Source: JAVBRU01 sp031547595 (GTDB taxonomy: Bacteria > Bacillota > Clostridia > Christensenellales > Aristaeellaceae). From it: a DNA stretch of 57,003 nucleotides. This document shows, piece by piece, positions 31,537-40,211 of the stretch. Every line of letters starts with the position of its first letter. Within the stretch, counting starts at the first letter, position 1. Under the pieces are notes generated by a model that saw only the letters and a program-made list of their open reading frames with translations, ran no database searches and was not told where the DNA came from. The stretch lies in the NCBI GenBank assembly GCA_031547595.1, contig JAVBRU010000049.1:1-57003 (forward strand), given 5' to 3'. A program made the position numbers and the translations under genes.

Positions 31537-34500
31537 TTACTCTGGATTGTTCCGCAGTGTTGGCCGGCCAAGTGTCGCAATGGTAGCGGTGTCCCATATT
31601 GTTGTTGTATTCCAGCCAATAGCAGTCAGCTGCGCGGAAAGGTTTGCGAGTGTAACAGTGCCGCCATCTACTCCGGAGGTGCTTACCACCGGTGCCACAA
31701 CTACCCCGTTTCTAATCAACACCAGGCTATCCACTGCATAGTTATTGCGCAGAGTGGCAGGGCCTGTATTGGATGCTGTAATGCGGCGGGAAAGCGCGCC
31801 TTGTGCGGCTACTGTTCCGCAAAGGGCAATGCTTGCCGTAATGGTGCTGGTGGTGCGCGTGCAAGCGCCCGCTATGCCACCTATTTCGGTTTGCCCCGCA
31901 ACTTGCTCGGCGGCACTATAGCTGTTCAGAATGGGCAAGCGGCTTTCCCCCACCAGCCCGCCATACATATTGCCTGGGCCGGTAACACTCCCTATCGCGT
32001 AGCAATTTTGCATTAATCCATCGTCCAGCCCCGGGTTTGGCGTATAAGAATGGCCAATGAACCCGCCTGCATGATTGTTTGTCTGTGCTATAACAGCTGC
32101 AAGCACATAGCATTGGTCATACGTCATGCCAATAGAGCGTCCGGAAAATCCACCCACGTATTCTCCGGTAGCTGTAACAAACGGCGCACGTACCGAGCAC
32201 AGCTCAACGAGATTTTGGGTTGCCGGGAAAGGTGCAAAATCGGAAGCCAGCACTGTTCCCACGGTAATGCTGCCAACAAAACCGCCCACATAAGCAGCAC
32301 CCGATACCGCGCCGGTAGCAACACAGCCGGTGATATAGAAGGGCCCACCGCTGCCTATGAAGCCGCCTGTCAGGCTGGCTCCACCGGACACACGGCCAGT
32401 GGATTTGCAATTGGATAATGCCGATACACTGCAAAATCCAAACAATCCCCCGTTATTGCTTCCAGTCCCGGTCACATCTGCAGCACTTTGGCAGTTCTGA
32501 ATATATGCAAATGAGTTTTCCGTCGTATGCATCAAGTCACCCACCAGCCCACCGGAATTACCGGCAGCTGTGATGCTGCTTCCGGCCAACACCTGGCCAT
32601 CGTGGATATAGAGCGTTGAAGTCTTGTATCGGTCGATTTGACCAAAGGCTCCGCCGCCATAAGAGCTGTTCACTTGGACAGTGGCGCTCACCGTAAATCG
32701 ACCAATATCAATCTGAGCGCCGTTTTGTATGCTCATCCAGCCGATGATCCCGGCCGAGGCATATGCGGCGCGCACATTGGCGCCATGAACATCAATGCCT
32801 GTCATTGTCAGCGCCTGGTAGACCTGCGTATAGCCAATCACGCCACCCGTGTAGTATCCGGATGTCTGCGATGCGATAACAGGGCTTGAAACGGTTAGCG
32901 CAGCAAAGCTCACCGGCGCTGCAACACGCAAATAGCCAATTACCCCACCGGAATAAGCCCTTGCGGCTTGCAACACGGTGTTTTGCGATCCAACGGTTTC
33001 AACCGTCACACCGTTGATCGCGTTACAATACCCGATCATTCCGCCGGCATACATGCTGGTTCCCAGGAAGTTCGTACAGCTCACACTCAAAACCGTAATA
33101 TTTTGAATGCTCTGGGCAAATGAATCATTATGCGCATATCCCGCAAGGCCGCCATAGTAGTTGTAGGTGCCTGAGCTATCGGACAGTAAAACCCCTTCAA
33201 TATGGACGTCTTGCGTCGTTCCATTGATGAGTTCTCCGGCAACCCCTCCGGCTTCAATATAGGTGGCGGCGTTTGCTCCAAAATCCATTGTCAATGTGGC
33301 AGCCAAAACAGACAGCCCTTCAAACGTACAGTTTCTTGCGTAGGCACATAAAGCGGCGGTGCGCATTGCAAACCCCGACGCCGCTGGCAAAACAGGGATA
33401 GGCACTACGCTCACTTGCGATAGGGTCAGATTTAATATCGTCGCCCCCAGTGCATAGCCAATGAATCCTACAAATTGTACCCATCGCGTATTCGCTTGCC
33501 CTGTTGGCGTCATGGAAAGATTGTTGATGGCATGGGAGTTGCCAAGCAAAGTGCCGCTGAAAATGTGAAGTGCCACCGCTGGCGTGTAATGGGTGGCATC
33601 ATAGTTGCCGATTGGCCGCCAGCCGTTGCCGCCATAGGCGTTTGCGTAATTCGCCAGGTCGAAATCGGTCTGTATGTCATACACAAGGGTCAACGAGCCA
33701 GATATGCCGTTTTGCGGGTCCTGATCGTACAGCACCTGCATCCCCTCGATATTATCCAGCTGCCGTGCAGTCTCATCCACGCCTGCACGGTTTGCAGGAT
33801 GCCCCGCAACAAGGTCAGGATAATCCACAAAATCCGCGACAGTCAGCTCCTGTATCATAAAAGGCTGCGCCGCTGTGCCCGCACCGCCAGCAAAGGGCAT
33901 CCCAATGGCAGTTTCAGGCGAGTATACAAGACCGGTGGTTTGTGAAACCGTCACAACACCAACCATATAAAGGATATACCGCTGGCCGTCCATCACGCCG
34001 GTCTCCTCCGGCAACGGGGAGGGCACTTCGCGCCCCGGCAAAACCCGCTGAACCGTAACGTTGCTTTGCTGCGGCTGGATGAACACGCCCCGTGCCACCT
34101 GACCATTGGTCAGCGTAGCCGGATCGTCATATCCGATCACCTCGGCTTCGGTGGGCGCAGGCAGATTGGGATCAAGCAGCAAATAATACACAGTCCACGG
34201 GCCGGACATTTGGCCAACTTCGAATGTCACATCCACGGTACGGAAGGTTTGGCCGCGCACAAGCTCCGTTATATCCAACTCGTTCACGGGAACCGCAACG
34301 CTGAAAGAGACAGATGCTGCGGTGCTTGTTTCCCCGCACGCATTCGTCTGGGTGGCTTCCACAGTATGCGTCCCGATGGCCAGCTCTTCGGGCACTTGTA
34401 TGCTCCATTCTCCATTTTCATTGGCCACGGTGCTGATGCACACGCTGTCAACACACACCGTTACGGTGTTTTCCGGTTCAGCCTGGCCCACAATATAAGG

Positions 34501-35535
34501 CTGTGTGTCATAAACAATTTCATCAGGTGCCGGTGCTACAATCAAGGGGGCAGGCGGCGTGGGGCATACGAACAAGTCAATGGTAAAAGTGGACAGCGCA
34601 GGCGGGCTGGTGCAGTCACATTCATTGGTCTGAGATGCGCTGATTTGATAAGTTCCGTCCGTAAGCGGATCAGTCACTTGCAAAGACCACATACCGGCTT
34701 CGTCCGCCATAACGGTCGTGCAGTCATCCTCCACGCATACAAGCACAGCGGCGTTTGGCTGCGCCGTTCCTTGGATCAACGGCAGCGGCGTATTCAATAT
34801 GGCGCCATCCTCCGGTGCCGTAATGACTGGGGCTTCCGGCTCCGGGCAGTCCAAGCAAGGATTGACGGAAAACGGAACCATAACCGGGTCGCTCGTTTTG
34901 CCGCAGTTGTTTGTCTGGGCAGCCGTTATCACATGCGCCCCCTCTGTCAATGGCTGTGCAGGCAGTGCGTTCCATTGTCCGTCGCTGTCAGCAGTCACTG
35001 TTTGGCAGACGTTATCAACGCACACGCGAACTGTGTTGCCTAGTTCCGCTGTACCGGAAATCAGAGACAAAGTACCGGTAACATCGCCAGGCTCAGGGAA
35101 CAGAATGATCGGCGCGTCCGGCATCAAACACACAGTAAACTCCACCACTGCTCTGGCACTTGTTTTTTCGCAGCAGTTCGTTTGCGACGCTGTGATCAAA
35201 TGCTTGCCTTCGTCCAGTGGCTGGGTAAGTGTCAAACGCCATTTCCCGTTTGCATCGGCCATCACGGCTTGGCAGGTCCCGTCCACACATACGTGCACCC
35301 AATTGCCAGGCTGCGCTATGCCAAAGATGATGGACAATTCCTCGATAACAGCACAAATTGCGGGATACAAGATAACTGGCATGGGTGGTGTTGGGCAAAA
35401 GCGTGCGCAACTGCAAAAACCACACTGTATGCACGGATTAAACATATAAGAGTCCTTAGGCGTAAAGCTGCACGCCACACCATATCGACTCGAATCAGTC
35501 ATTTGTCCACAGCAGGGACAATCGCTTTTTCTCAT
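31537..35535 (-). CDS. Large Cys-rich Ig-repeat / GLUG-repeat protein without signal peptide
   Basis: 1332 residues. Residues 1-50 are Cys-rich (RKSDCPCCGQ, CIQCGFCSCARFC). Residues about 48-405 are four Ig-like (Big-type) repeats of about 88 residues, each with a paired-cysteine signature VCVDxxC and a second TNxCxxTS. A linker domain follows to about 640, then GLUG-type beta-helix repeats to the C-terminus (GGLVGDL, GGFIGS, YVGGFVGS, YGGLVGES and many others). No signal peptide, LPXTG or membrane segment was found, which is odd for an adhesin-like repeat protein. ATG 35535 has GAGAG upstream; a GTG at 35547 overlaps the preceding gene's TGA. Possible location: spore surface, or export by an unusual route. 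Low Ile/Lys, high Thr/Gly. Confidence 0.85.
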   Translation of the reverse strand: MRKSDCPCCGQMTDSSRYGVACSFTPKDSYMFNPCIQCGFCSCARFCPTPPMPVILYPAICAVIEELSIIFGIAQPGNWVHVCVDGTCQAVMADANGKWRLTLTQPLDEGKHLITASQTNCCEKTSARAVVEFTVCLMPDAPIILFPEPGDVTGTLSLISGTAELGNTVRVCVDNVCQTVTADSDGQWNALPAQPLTEGAHVITAAQTNNCGKTSDPVMVPFSVNPCLDCPEPEAPVITAPEDGAILNTPLPLIQGTAQPNAAVLVCVEDDCTTVMADEAGMWSLQVTDPLTDGTYQISASQTNECDCTSPPALSTFTIDLFVCPTPPAPLIVAPAPDEIVYDTQPYIVGQAEPENTVTVCVDSVCISTVANENGEWSIQVPEELAIGTHTVEATQTNACGETSTAASVSFSVAVPVNELDITELVRGQTFRTVDVTFEVGQMSGPWTVYYLLLDPNLPAPTEAEVIGYDDPATLTNGQVARGVFIQPQQSNVTVQRVLPGREVPSPLPEETGVMDGQRYILYMVGVVTVSQTTGLVYSPETAIGMPFAGGAGTAAQPFMIQELTVADFVDYPDLVAGHPANRAGVDETARQLDNIEGMQVLYDQDPQNGISGSLTLVYDIQTDFDLANYANAYGGNGWRPIGNYDATHYTPAVALHIFSGTLLGNSHAINNLSMTPTGQANTRWVQFVGFIGYALGATILNLTLSQVSVVPIPVLPAASGFAMRTAALCAYARNCTFEGLSVLAATLTMDFGANAATYIEAGGVAGELINGTTQDVHIEGVLLSDSSGTYNYYGGLAGYAHNDSFAQSIQNITVLSVSCTNFLGTSMYAGGMIGYCNAINGVTVETVGSQNTVLQAARAYSGGVIGYLRVAAPVSFAALTVSSPVIASQTSGYYTGGVIGYTQVYQALTMTGIDVHGANVRAAYASAGIIGWMSIQNGAQIDIGRFTVSATVQVNSSYGGGAFGQIDRYKTSTLYIHDGQVLAGSSITAAGNSGGLVGDLMHTTENSFAYIQNCQSAADVTGTGSNNGGLFGFCSVSALSNCKSTGRVSGGASLTGGFIGSGGPFYITGCVATGAVSGAAYVGGFVGSITVGTVLASDFAPFPATQNLVELCSVRAPFVTATGEYVGGFSGRSIGMTYDQCYVLAAVIAQTNNHAGGFIGHSYTPNPGLDDGLMQNCYAIGSVTGPGNMYGGLVGESRLPILNSYSAAEQVAGQTEIGGIAGACTRTTSTITASIALCGTVAAQGALSRRITASNTGPATLRNNYAVDSLVLIRNGVVVAPVVSTSGVDGGTVTLANLSAQLTAIGWNTTTIWDTATIATLGRPTLRNNPE

Positions 35536-35543
35536 AATTGCTC

Positions 35544-35984
35544 TCACACTTTCGGCACCAATTCACAGGGCCTGATTAAGTTTCTCAAGGGGAATTGTTG
35601 CACAATCAAACTGCTGGCATCCATCAAAAATGCACATGCCCCCTCCATGTATTTTATGATATGGATGCTTGCAATGTTAATGGTCCGTTCTTCGCCTCCT
35701 TGTACACACCAAAACGCCCGCTCCAATATCCCTTTTTTCAAGAATATTTGCCCTGATGAATGCGCTGGACACTGATTCATCCCAGTTGAAATCGGCCTGT
35801 CCCAGCCTGTAATAATTTGAGAATTAGCTGGGACGCCAGATAGTACAGGAGTATAGCGCTCGTTGCCTGGCAAGGTTTCAACCTTGCACTCCATCACTAC
35901 ATAGACTGTGCCTTGATTAGAGTAATGACTGGTCAAGCAAAATATGCGATCATCGCTCACAAAGGCACAGTTGGGTAACAGCAT
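35544..35984 (-). CDS. Unknown 146-aa protein coupled to the Ig/GLUG gene
   Basis: No family recognised. It begins MLLPNCAFVSDDRIFCLTSH and contains CKVETLPGNERYTPVLSG, FWCVQGGEERTINIASIHII and a C-terminal SLIVQQFPLRN. Four or more cysteines are spread along it; there is no signal peptide and no membrane segment. Its TGA lies 9 bases before the ATG of the large Ig/GLUG gene, and the two frames touch as GTGA, so they are very likely one transcript. No good ribosome binding site precedes the ATG, so the start is uncertain. Its content suggests a small mixed alpha/beta fold, perhaps a chaperone or partner of the large protein; this is inference. Confidence 0.55.
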   Translation of the reverse strand: MLLPNCAFVSDDRIFCLTSHYSNQGTVYVVMECKVETLPGNERYTPVLSGVPANSQIITGWDRPISTGMNQCPAHSSGQIFLKKGILERAFWCVQGGEERTINIASIHIIKYMEGACAFLMDASSLIVQQFPLRNLIRPCELVPKV

Positions 35985-36161
35985 AGAATAAAATTCAGAA
36001 TAATATACTTAACGCGTTTAACACGGGCGCAGTGCCATCAAGTGTCAAATGCTCCAAAAAGCAAAAAAGGCCGCGTTTTGCAGCCCTTTTCAAAATTGTT
36101 TTAGTTTATCTCACGCCGCCGTGTTGGTGCTTTTTATGTGCACCCTCCCGCTCAAACCCTT

Positions 36162-36489
36162 GATGTATCGGCGTTTCCCGGTTTTTCCCGTGCCGTCCTC
36201 CCGTTTACCGCGTATTTACGACTTATTTCACACCGTTACAGTTGCCCACTATCTGCCCCCAAACGTAACAGAAATTGTCGTCATTGGCGGCCACGGTCTT
36301 TACTGCGCCTTTGCCGACGAATATGCGATGGGCAACGGCATCAAACTGACAGAGTATCCCCCGGATAAAGAAGGAAACCACCGCGAGGCATTGCACAATA
36401 GCTTCCGGCAGGTGATCCAAAACAGCGATTCTGCGGTGCTGATATGGGAACGATTTGATACCGGTATGCAATACGCAATCACCCTGTAA
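36162..36489 (+). pseudogene. DUF2493/SLOG-like gene, apparently degenerate
   Basis: The readable part, YLPPNVTEIVVIGGHGLYCA followed by FADEYAMGNGIKLTEYPPD and SDSAVLIWERFDTGMQY, follows the pattern of DUF2493 (SLOG-fold) proteins, which read roughly LPxxVTEIVSGGAxGID...YAxxNGIKLTEFxPD...AD.VLAFWDG.SRGT. Key positions have changed: GGA is GGH, and SRGT is FDTG. No ribosome binding site fits any start, and the 5' end reads RRFPVFPVPSS, a poor match. It is probably decayed, or very divergent. SLOG proteins bind nucleotide-derived ligands. A 23-codon open frame at 36495-36563 follows but has no support. Confidence 0.45.
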
Positions 36490-36583
36490 ATGAAATGAAA
36501 AAGCTTGCGTGCACCTATCTGGCAGAAGATTATATCGCCCGTTTATACGAGAAATGGGGTTGAAATATTTAGCTTGGCACGCA

Positions 36584-36619
36584 AAAAGCCGGAAAAGGCA
36601 CATACCCTTTCCGGCTTTT
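36584..36619 (-). terminator. Intrinsic terminator after rpoC
   Basis: On the minus strand, AAAAGCCGGAAA...CCTTTTCCGGCTTTTT forms a 14-bp stem with a one-base bulge and an 8-nt loop, ending in five T. It lies about 10 bases past the rpoC stop codon. Confidence 0.85.
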
Positions 36620-36627
36620 CAAATCAA

Positions 36628-39600
36628 TTAATAGGTTTCCTGCAGCTCGATATTCTTGTAGCGCTTGAGGCCCGTACCGGCAGGGATCAGCTTGCCAATA
36701 ATGACGTTCTCCTTCAGGCCCATCAGCGGGTCGACCTTGCCCTTGATAGCGGCTTCGGTGAGCACGCGAGTGGTCTCCTGGAAGGACGCAGCAGAGAGGA
36801 AGCTTTCGGTAGCCAGAGACGCCTTGGTGATACCCAGCAGCACGCGCTTGGCGATGGCGGGGCGGCCACCTTCGGTGATGGTCTTTTCGTTGGCTTCTTC
36901 AAAGCGGAAAATATCGATCAGGCAGCCGGGCAGAAGCTCGGTATCGCCGCTGTCTTCCACGCGCACCTTGCGCAGCATCTGACGGACGATCACCTCAATG
37001 TGCTTATCGGCAATCTTAACGCCCTGGGAGTGGTACACACTCAAAACTTCCTTGAGCAGGTATTCCTGCACGGCCTTGATACCGAGGATACGCAGCAGAT
37101 CGTGCGGGTTGATGGAGCCCTCGATCAGTTCGTCACCAGCCTGCACATCCTGGCCATCCTGCACCTTGAGGCGGGAGCCATAGTGGATCTGGTAGACCTT
37201 CTTTTCGTTCGGGTCGTCCTCGCTGATGACGGTGATCTCGCGCTTTTTCTTGTTCTCAGTGAGGCTGACTTTGCCTGCAATTTCGGCCAAAGTGGCGTCA
37301 CGCTTGGGCTTGCGCGCTTCGAACAGTTCTTCAACACGGGGCAGACCTTGTGTGATATCCTCCACGCTGGCAACGCCACCGGTGTGGAAGGTACGCATTG
37401 TCAGCTGCGTGCCGGGCTCGCCGATGGACTGGGCCGCGATGATACCCACCGCTTCGCCGATGTCCACATTGCCGCCATGGGCAAGGTTCATGCCATAGCA
37501 GCGGGCACAAACGCCGGTTTCGCTGCGGCAGGTGAGGACGCTGCGCACATTCATCTTCACAACGCCCGCCTTGCGCACCATCGACGCTTTGTCGTAATCG
37601 ATCAATTCGTTGACGTGCACGAGGAGTTCGCCGGTAATGGGGTGATACACATCCTCGGCAGCATAGCGGCCACGGATGCGGTCATCGATCTGCTCGATCT
37701 CGCCGATGGGCTGCACACTGATGCCGCGCACCTTTTCGCTGCGGGTTTCAAAGCAGTCTACCTCGCGCACGATGACTTCCTGGGCCACGTCCACCAGGCG
37801 GCGGGTAAGGTAACCAGAGTCTGCCGTACGCAGCGCGGTATCAGCCAAGGATTTGCGGCTGCCGTGAGAGGACATGAAGAATTCGAGAACGTTCAGGCCT
37901 TCGCGGAAGTTGGCGCGGATCGGAAGCTCAATGGTTTTGCCGGAGGGCGAAGCCATCAAGCCGCGCATACCTGCCAGCTGGGCCACCTGGCCCGCGCTGC
38001 CGCGGGCGCCGGAACCCGTCATCATGTTGATGGGGTTGTAGGGCGGCAGCACTTCCATCACGCGGTTCTTCAGGCGGTTGGTGGTGTTGTTCCACAGCTC
38101 GATGATGCGGCGATAACGCTCGTCATCGGTCATCAGGCCGCGGCGGTAGCTGCGGTGGATGCTTTCCACCATGTCGTCCGCTTCTTTCAGCCAGATTTCC
38201 TTCTCTTCGGGAACAATGATATCGCTGACGGACACGGTGATCGCGCCGCGGGTAGAATACGTATAGCCCAGGTGTTTGATAGCGTCCAGCACCGCAGCGG
38301 TGTCGCCCGCACCATGCACGCGGAAGCAGCGCTCCACGATGGCGGTCAGGTCCTTCTTGATGACGCGGTTGTTGATCTCCAGCACAAACATGTCGTCCAG
38401 GCAGGTGCGGGGCTTGAAGCCCAGATCCTGCGGGATCACGTCGTTAAAGATCAGCAGGCCGAGGGTGCAATCGATGATGCGGCGCTCGGTCACGCCCTCA
38501 AAGGTGCGCTTGATGCGGACCTTGATGGGCGCTTGCAGGCTGATCTGCTTGCACTGGTAAGCCATCATCGCTTCCTCGGGCGAGGAGAACATGCGGCCCG
38601 CACCATCGGCATCGGGGCGGTTGATGGTGAGGTAGTGGCAGCCGATAACCATGTCCTGTGCAGGAGAAATAACGGGCATGCCGTCCTGGGGTTTCATGAT
38701 ATTGTTGGCCGCCAGCATCAGGAAGCGGGCTTCGGCTTGAGCTTCCATGGACAGCGGGACGTGCACAGCCATCTGGTCGCCGTCAAAGTCGGCGTTATAG
38801 GCGGTGCAGGCCAGGGGGTGCAGCTTGATGGCCTTGCCCTCTACCAGCACAGGCTCGAAGGCCTGGATACCCAGGCGGTGCAGCGTGGGCGCACGGTTGA
38901 GGAGCACGGGGTGCTCTTTGATCACGCCTTCCAGGATGTCCCATACCTCGGGCTTGATCTTTTCCACCATGCGCTTGGCGGATTTCACATTGTGCGCCAG
39001 CTTCTGGGTGACAAGGCGCTCCATCACGAAGGGCTTGAACAGCTCCAGCGCCATTTCCTTGGGCAGGCCGCACTGATAGAGCTTGAGTTCCGGGCCCACA
39101 ACAATAACGGAACGACCGGAATAGTCCACGCGCTTGCCCAGCAGGTTCTGGCGGAAGCGGCCTTGCTTGCCGCGCAGAAGGTCGGACAGAGATTTGAGCG
39201 GGCGGTTGCCGGGGCCAGTGACCGCGCGGCCACGGCGGCCGTTATCAATCAGCGCGTCCACGGCTTCCTGCAGCATGCGCTTTTCGTTGCGCACGATGAT
39301 ATCGGGGGTGCCCAGCTCCAGCATACGCTTGAGGCGGTTGTTGCGGTTGATCACGCGGCGGTACAGATCATTGAGGTCGCTCGTTGCGAAGCGGCCGCCG
39401 TCCAGCTGCACCATGGGGCGAAGATCCGGCGGGATGACGGGCACAACGTCCAGAATCATCCATTCGGGCTTATTCTTGCTCTGGCGGAAGGCTTCCACCA
39501 CTTCCAGGCGCTTGATGGCGTGGGTGCGCTTCTGGCCTTCGCTGTCGCGGTCGCGTTCTTTTTCGATCAGATCAGCGATTTCGGCTTTCAAGGAAACGCT

Positions 39601-40185
39601 CAGCGCTTCCAGATCCAGCGCCAGCAGCATTTCCTTCACAGCCTCCGCACCGATGCCCGCGCGGAAATTGCCGCGCTCTTCTTCCGGCATGGCCAGAATG
39701 GCGCGATACTTGGAATCGGTGATCAGGTCGTTCTTGGCGACCTTGGTGTTCGCTTCGATACCGGCATCCAGCACGATGTAGGAGGCGAAGTACAGCACCT
39801 TTTCCAGCGCGCGGGGGGACACGTCCAGCAGCATGCCCATGCGGCTGGGGATGCCCTTGAAATACCAGATGTGGCTGACAGGCGCGGCAAGCTGGATATG
39901 GCCCATGCGCTCGCGGCGCACCTTGGCGCGGGTGATTTGGACTCCGCACTTGTCGCAGACCTTTTCTTTATCGCGGAACTTGATGCGCTTATATTTGCCG
40001 CAGTTGCATTCCCAGTCCTTTTGCGGCCCAAAGATGCGTTCGCAGAACAATCCATCGCGTTCGGGCTTGAGCGTGCGGTAGTTGATGGTTTCCGGCTTGG
40101 CAACCTCGCCGAAAGACCATGCGAGGATCTGTTCGGGCGAAGCCATGCCGATTTGGATGGAATCAAGGTTGGTCAATTCAAACAT
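36628..40185 (-). CDS. rpoC: RNA polymerase beta' subunit
   Basis: 1185 residues, full length for a Bacillota beta' subunit. It starts MFELTNLDSIQIGMASPEQI. Zinc-binding domain 1 has Cys60, Cys62, Cys77 and Cys80 (ECNCGKYKR, CDKCG). The catalytic magnesium site NADFDGDQMAVH lies in the middle, and the second zinc site is LTCRSETGVCARC. The trigger-loop region is LADTALRTADSGYLTRRLVD. GGAGGGAG precedes the ATG, and the gene follows rpoB by 26 bases. A terminator closes the pair. The opposite strand carries very long open frames which are shadows of the codon bias here. Confidence 0.98.
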   Translation of the reverse strand: MFELTNLDSIQIGMASPEQILAWSFGEVAKPETINYRTLKPERDGLFCERIFGPQKDWECNCGKYKRIKFRDKEKVCDKCGVQITRAKVRRERMGHIQLAAPVSHIWYFKGIPSRMGMLLDVSPRALEKVLYFASYIVLDAGIEANTKVAKNDLITDSKYRAILAMPEEERGNFRAGIGAEAVKEMLLALDLEALSVSLKAEIADLIEKERDRDSEGQKRTHAIKRLEVVEAFRQSKNKPEWMILDVVPVIPPDLRPMVQLDGGRFATSDLNDLYRRVINRNNRLKRMLELGTPDIIVRNEKRMLQEAVDALIDNGRRGRAVTGPGNRPLKSLSDLLRGKQGRFRQNLLGKRVDYSGRSVIVVGPELKLYQCGLPKEMALELFKPFVMERLVTQKLAHNVKSAKRMVEKIKPEVWDILEGVIKEHPVLLNRAPTLHRLGIQAFEPVLVEGKAIKLHPLACTAYNADFDGDQMAVHVPLSMEAQAEARFLMLAANNIMKPQDGMPVISPAQDMVIGCHYLTINRPDADGAGRMFSSPEEAMMAYQCKQISLQAPIKVRIKRTFEGVTERRIIDCTLGLLIFNDVIPQDLGFKPRTCLDDMFVLEINNRVIKKDLTAIVERCFRVHGAGDTAAVLDAIKHLGYTYSTRGAITVSVSDIIVPEEKEIWLKEADDMVESIHRSYRRGLMTDDERYRRIIELWNNTTNRLKNRVMEVLPPYNPINMMTGSGARGSAGQVAQLAGMRGLMASPSGKTIELPIRANFREGLNVLEFFMSSHGSRKSLADTALRTADSGYLTRRLVDVAQEVIVREVDCFETRSEKVRGISVQPIGEIEQIDDRIRGRYAAEDVYHPITGELLVHVNELIDYDKASMVRKAGVVKMNVRSVLTCRSETGVCARCYGMNLAHGGNVDIGEAVGIIAAQSIGEPGTQLTMRTFHTGGVASVEDITQGLPRVEELFEARKPKRDATLAEIAGKVSLTENKKKREITVISEDDPNEKKVYQIHYGSRLKVQDGQDVQAGDELIEGSINPHDLLRILGIKAVQEYLLKEVLSVYHSQGVKIADKHIEVIVRQMLRKVRVEDSGDTELLPGCLIDIFRFEEANEKTITEGGRPAIAKRVLLGITKASLATESFLSAASFQETTRVLTEAAIKGKVDPLMGLKENVIIGKLIPAGTGLKRYKNIELQETY

Positions 40186-40211
40186 GTATTGTACTCCCTC
40201 CGCATCGCCGC

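Noticed and set aside
31537..35535. Tandem-repeat DNA or CRISPR array
   Set aside because: Repeats are visible at protein level only; DNA copies are diverged and no short regular repeats with spacers occur.
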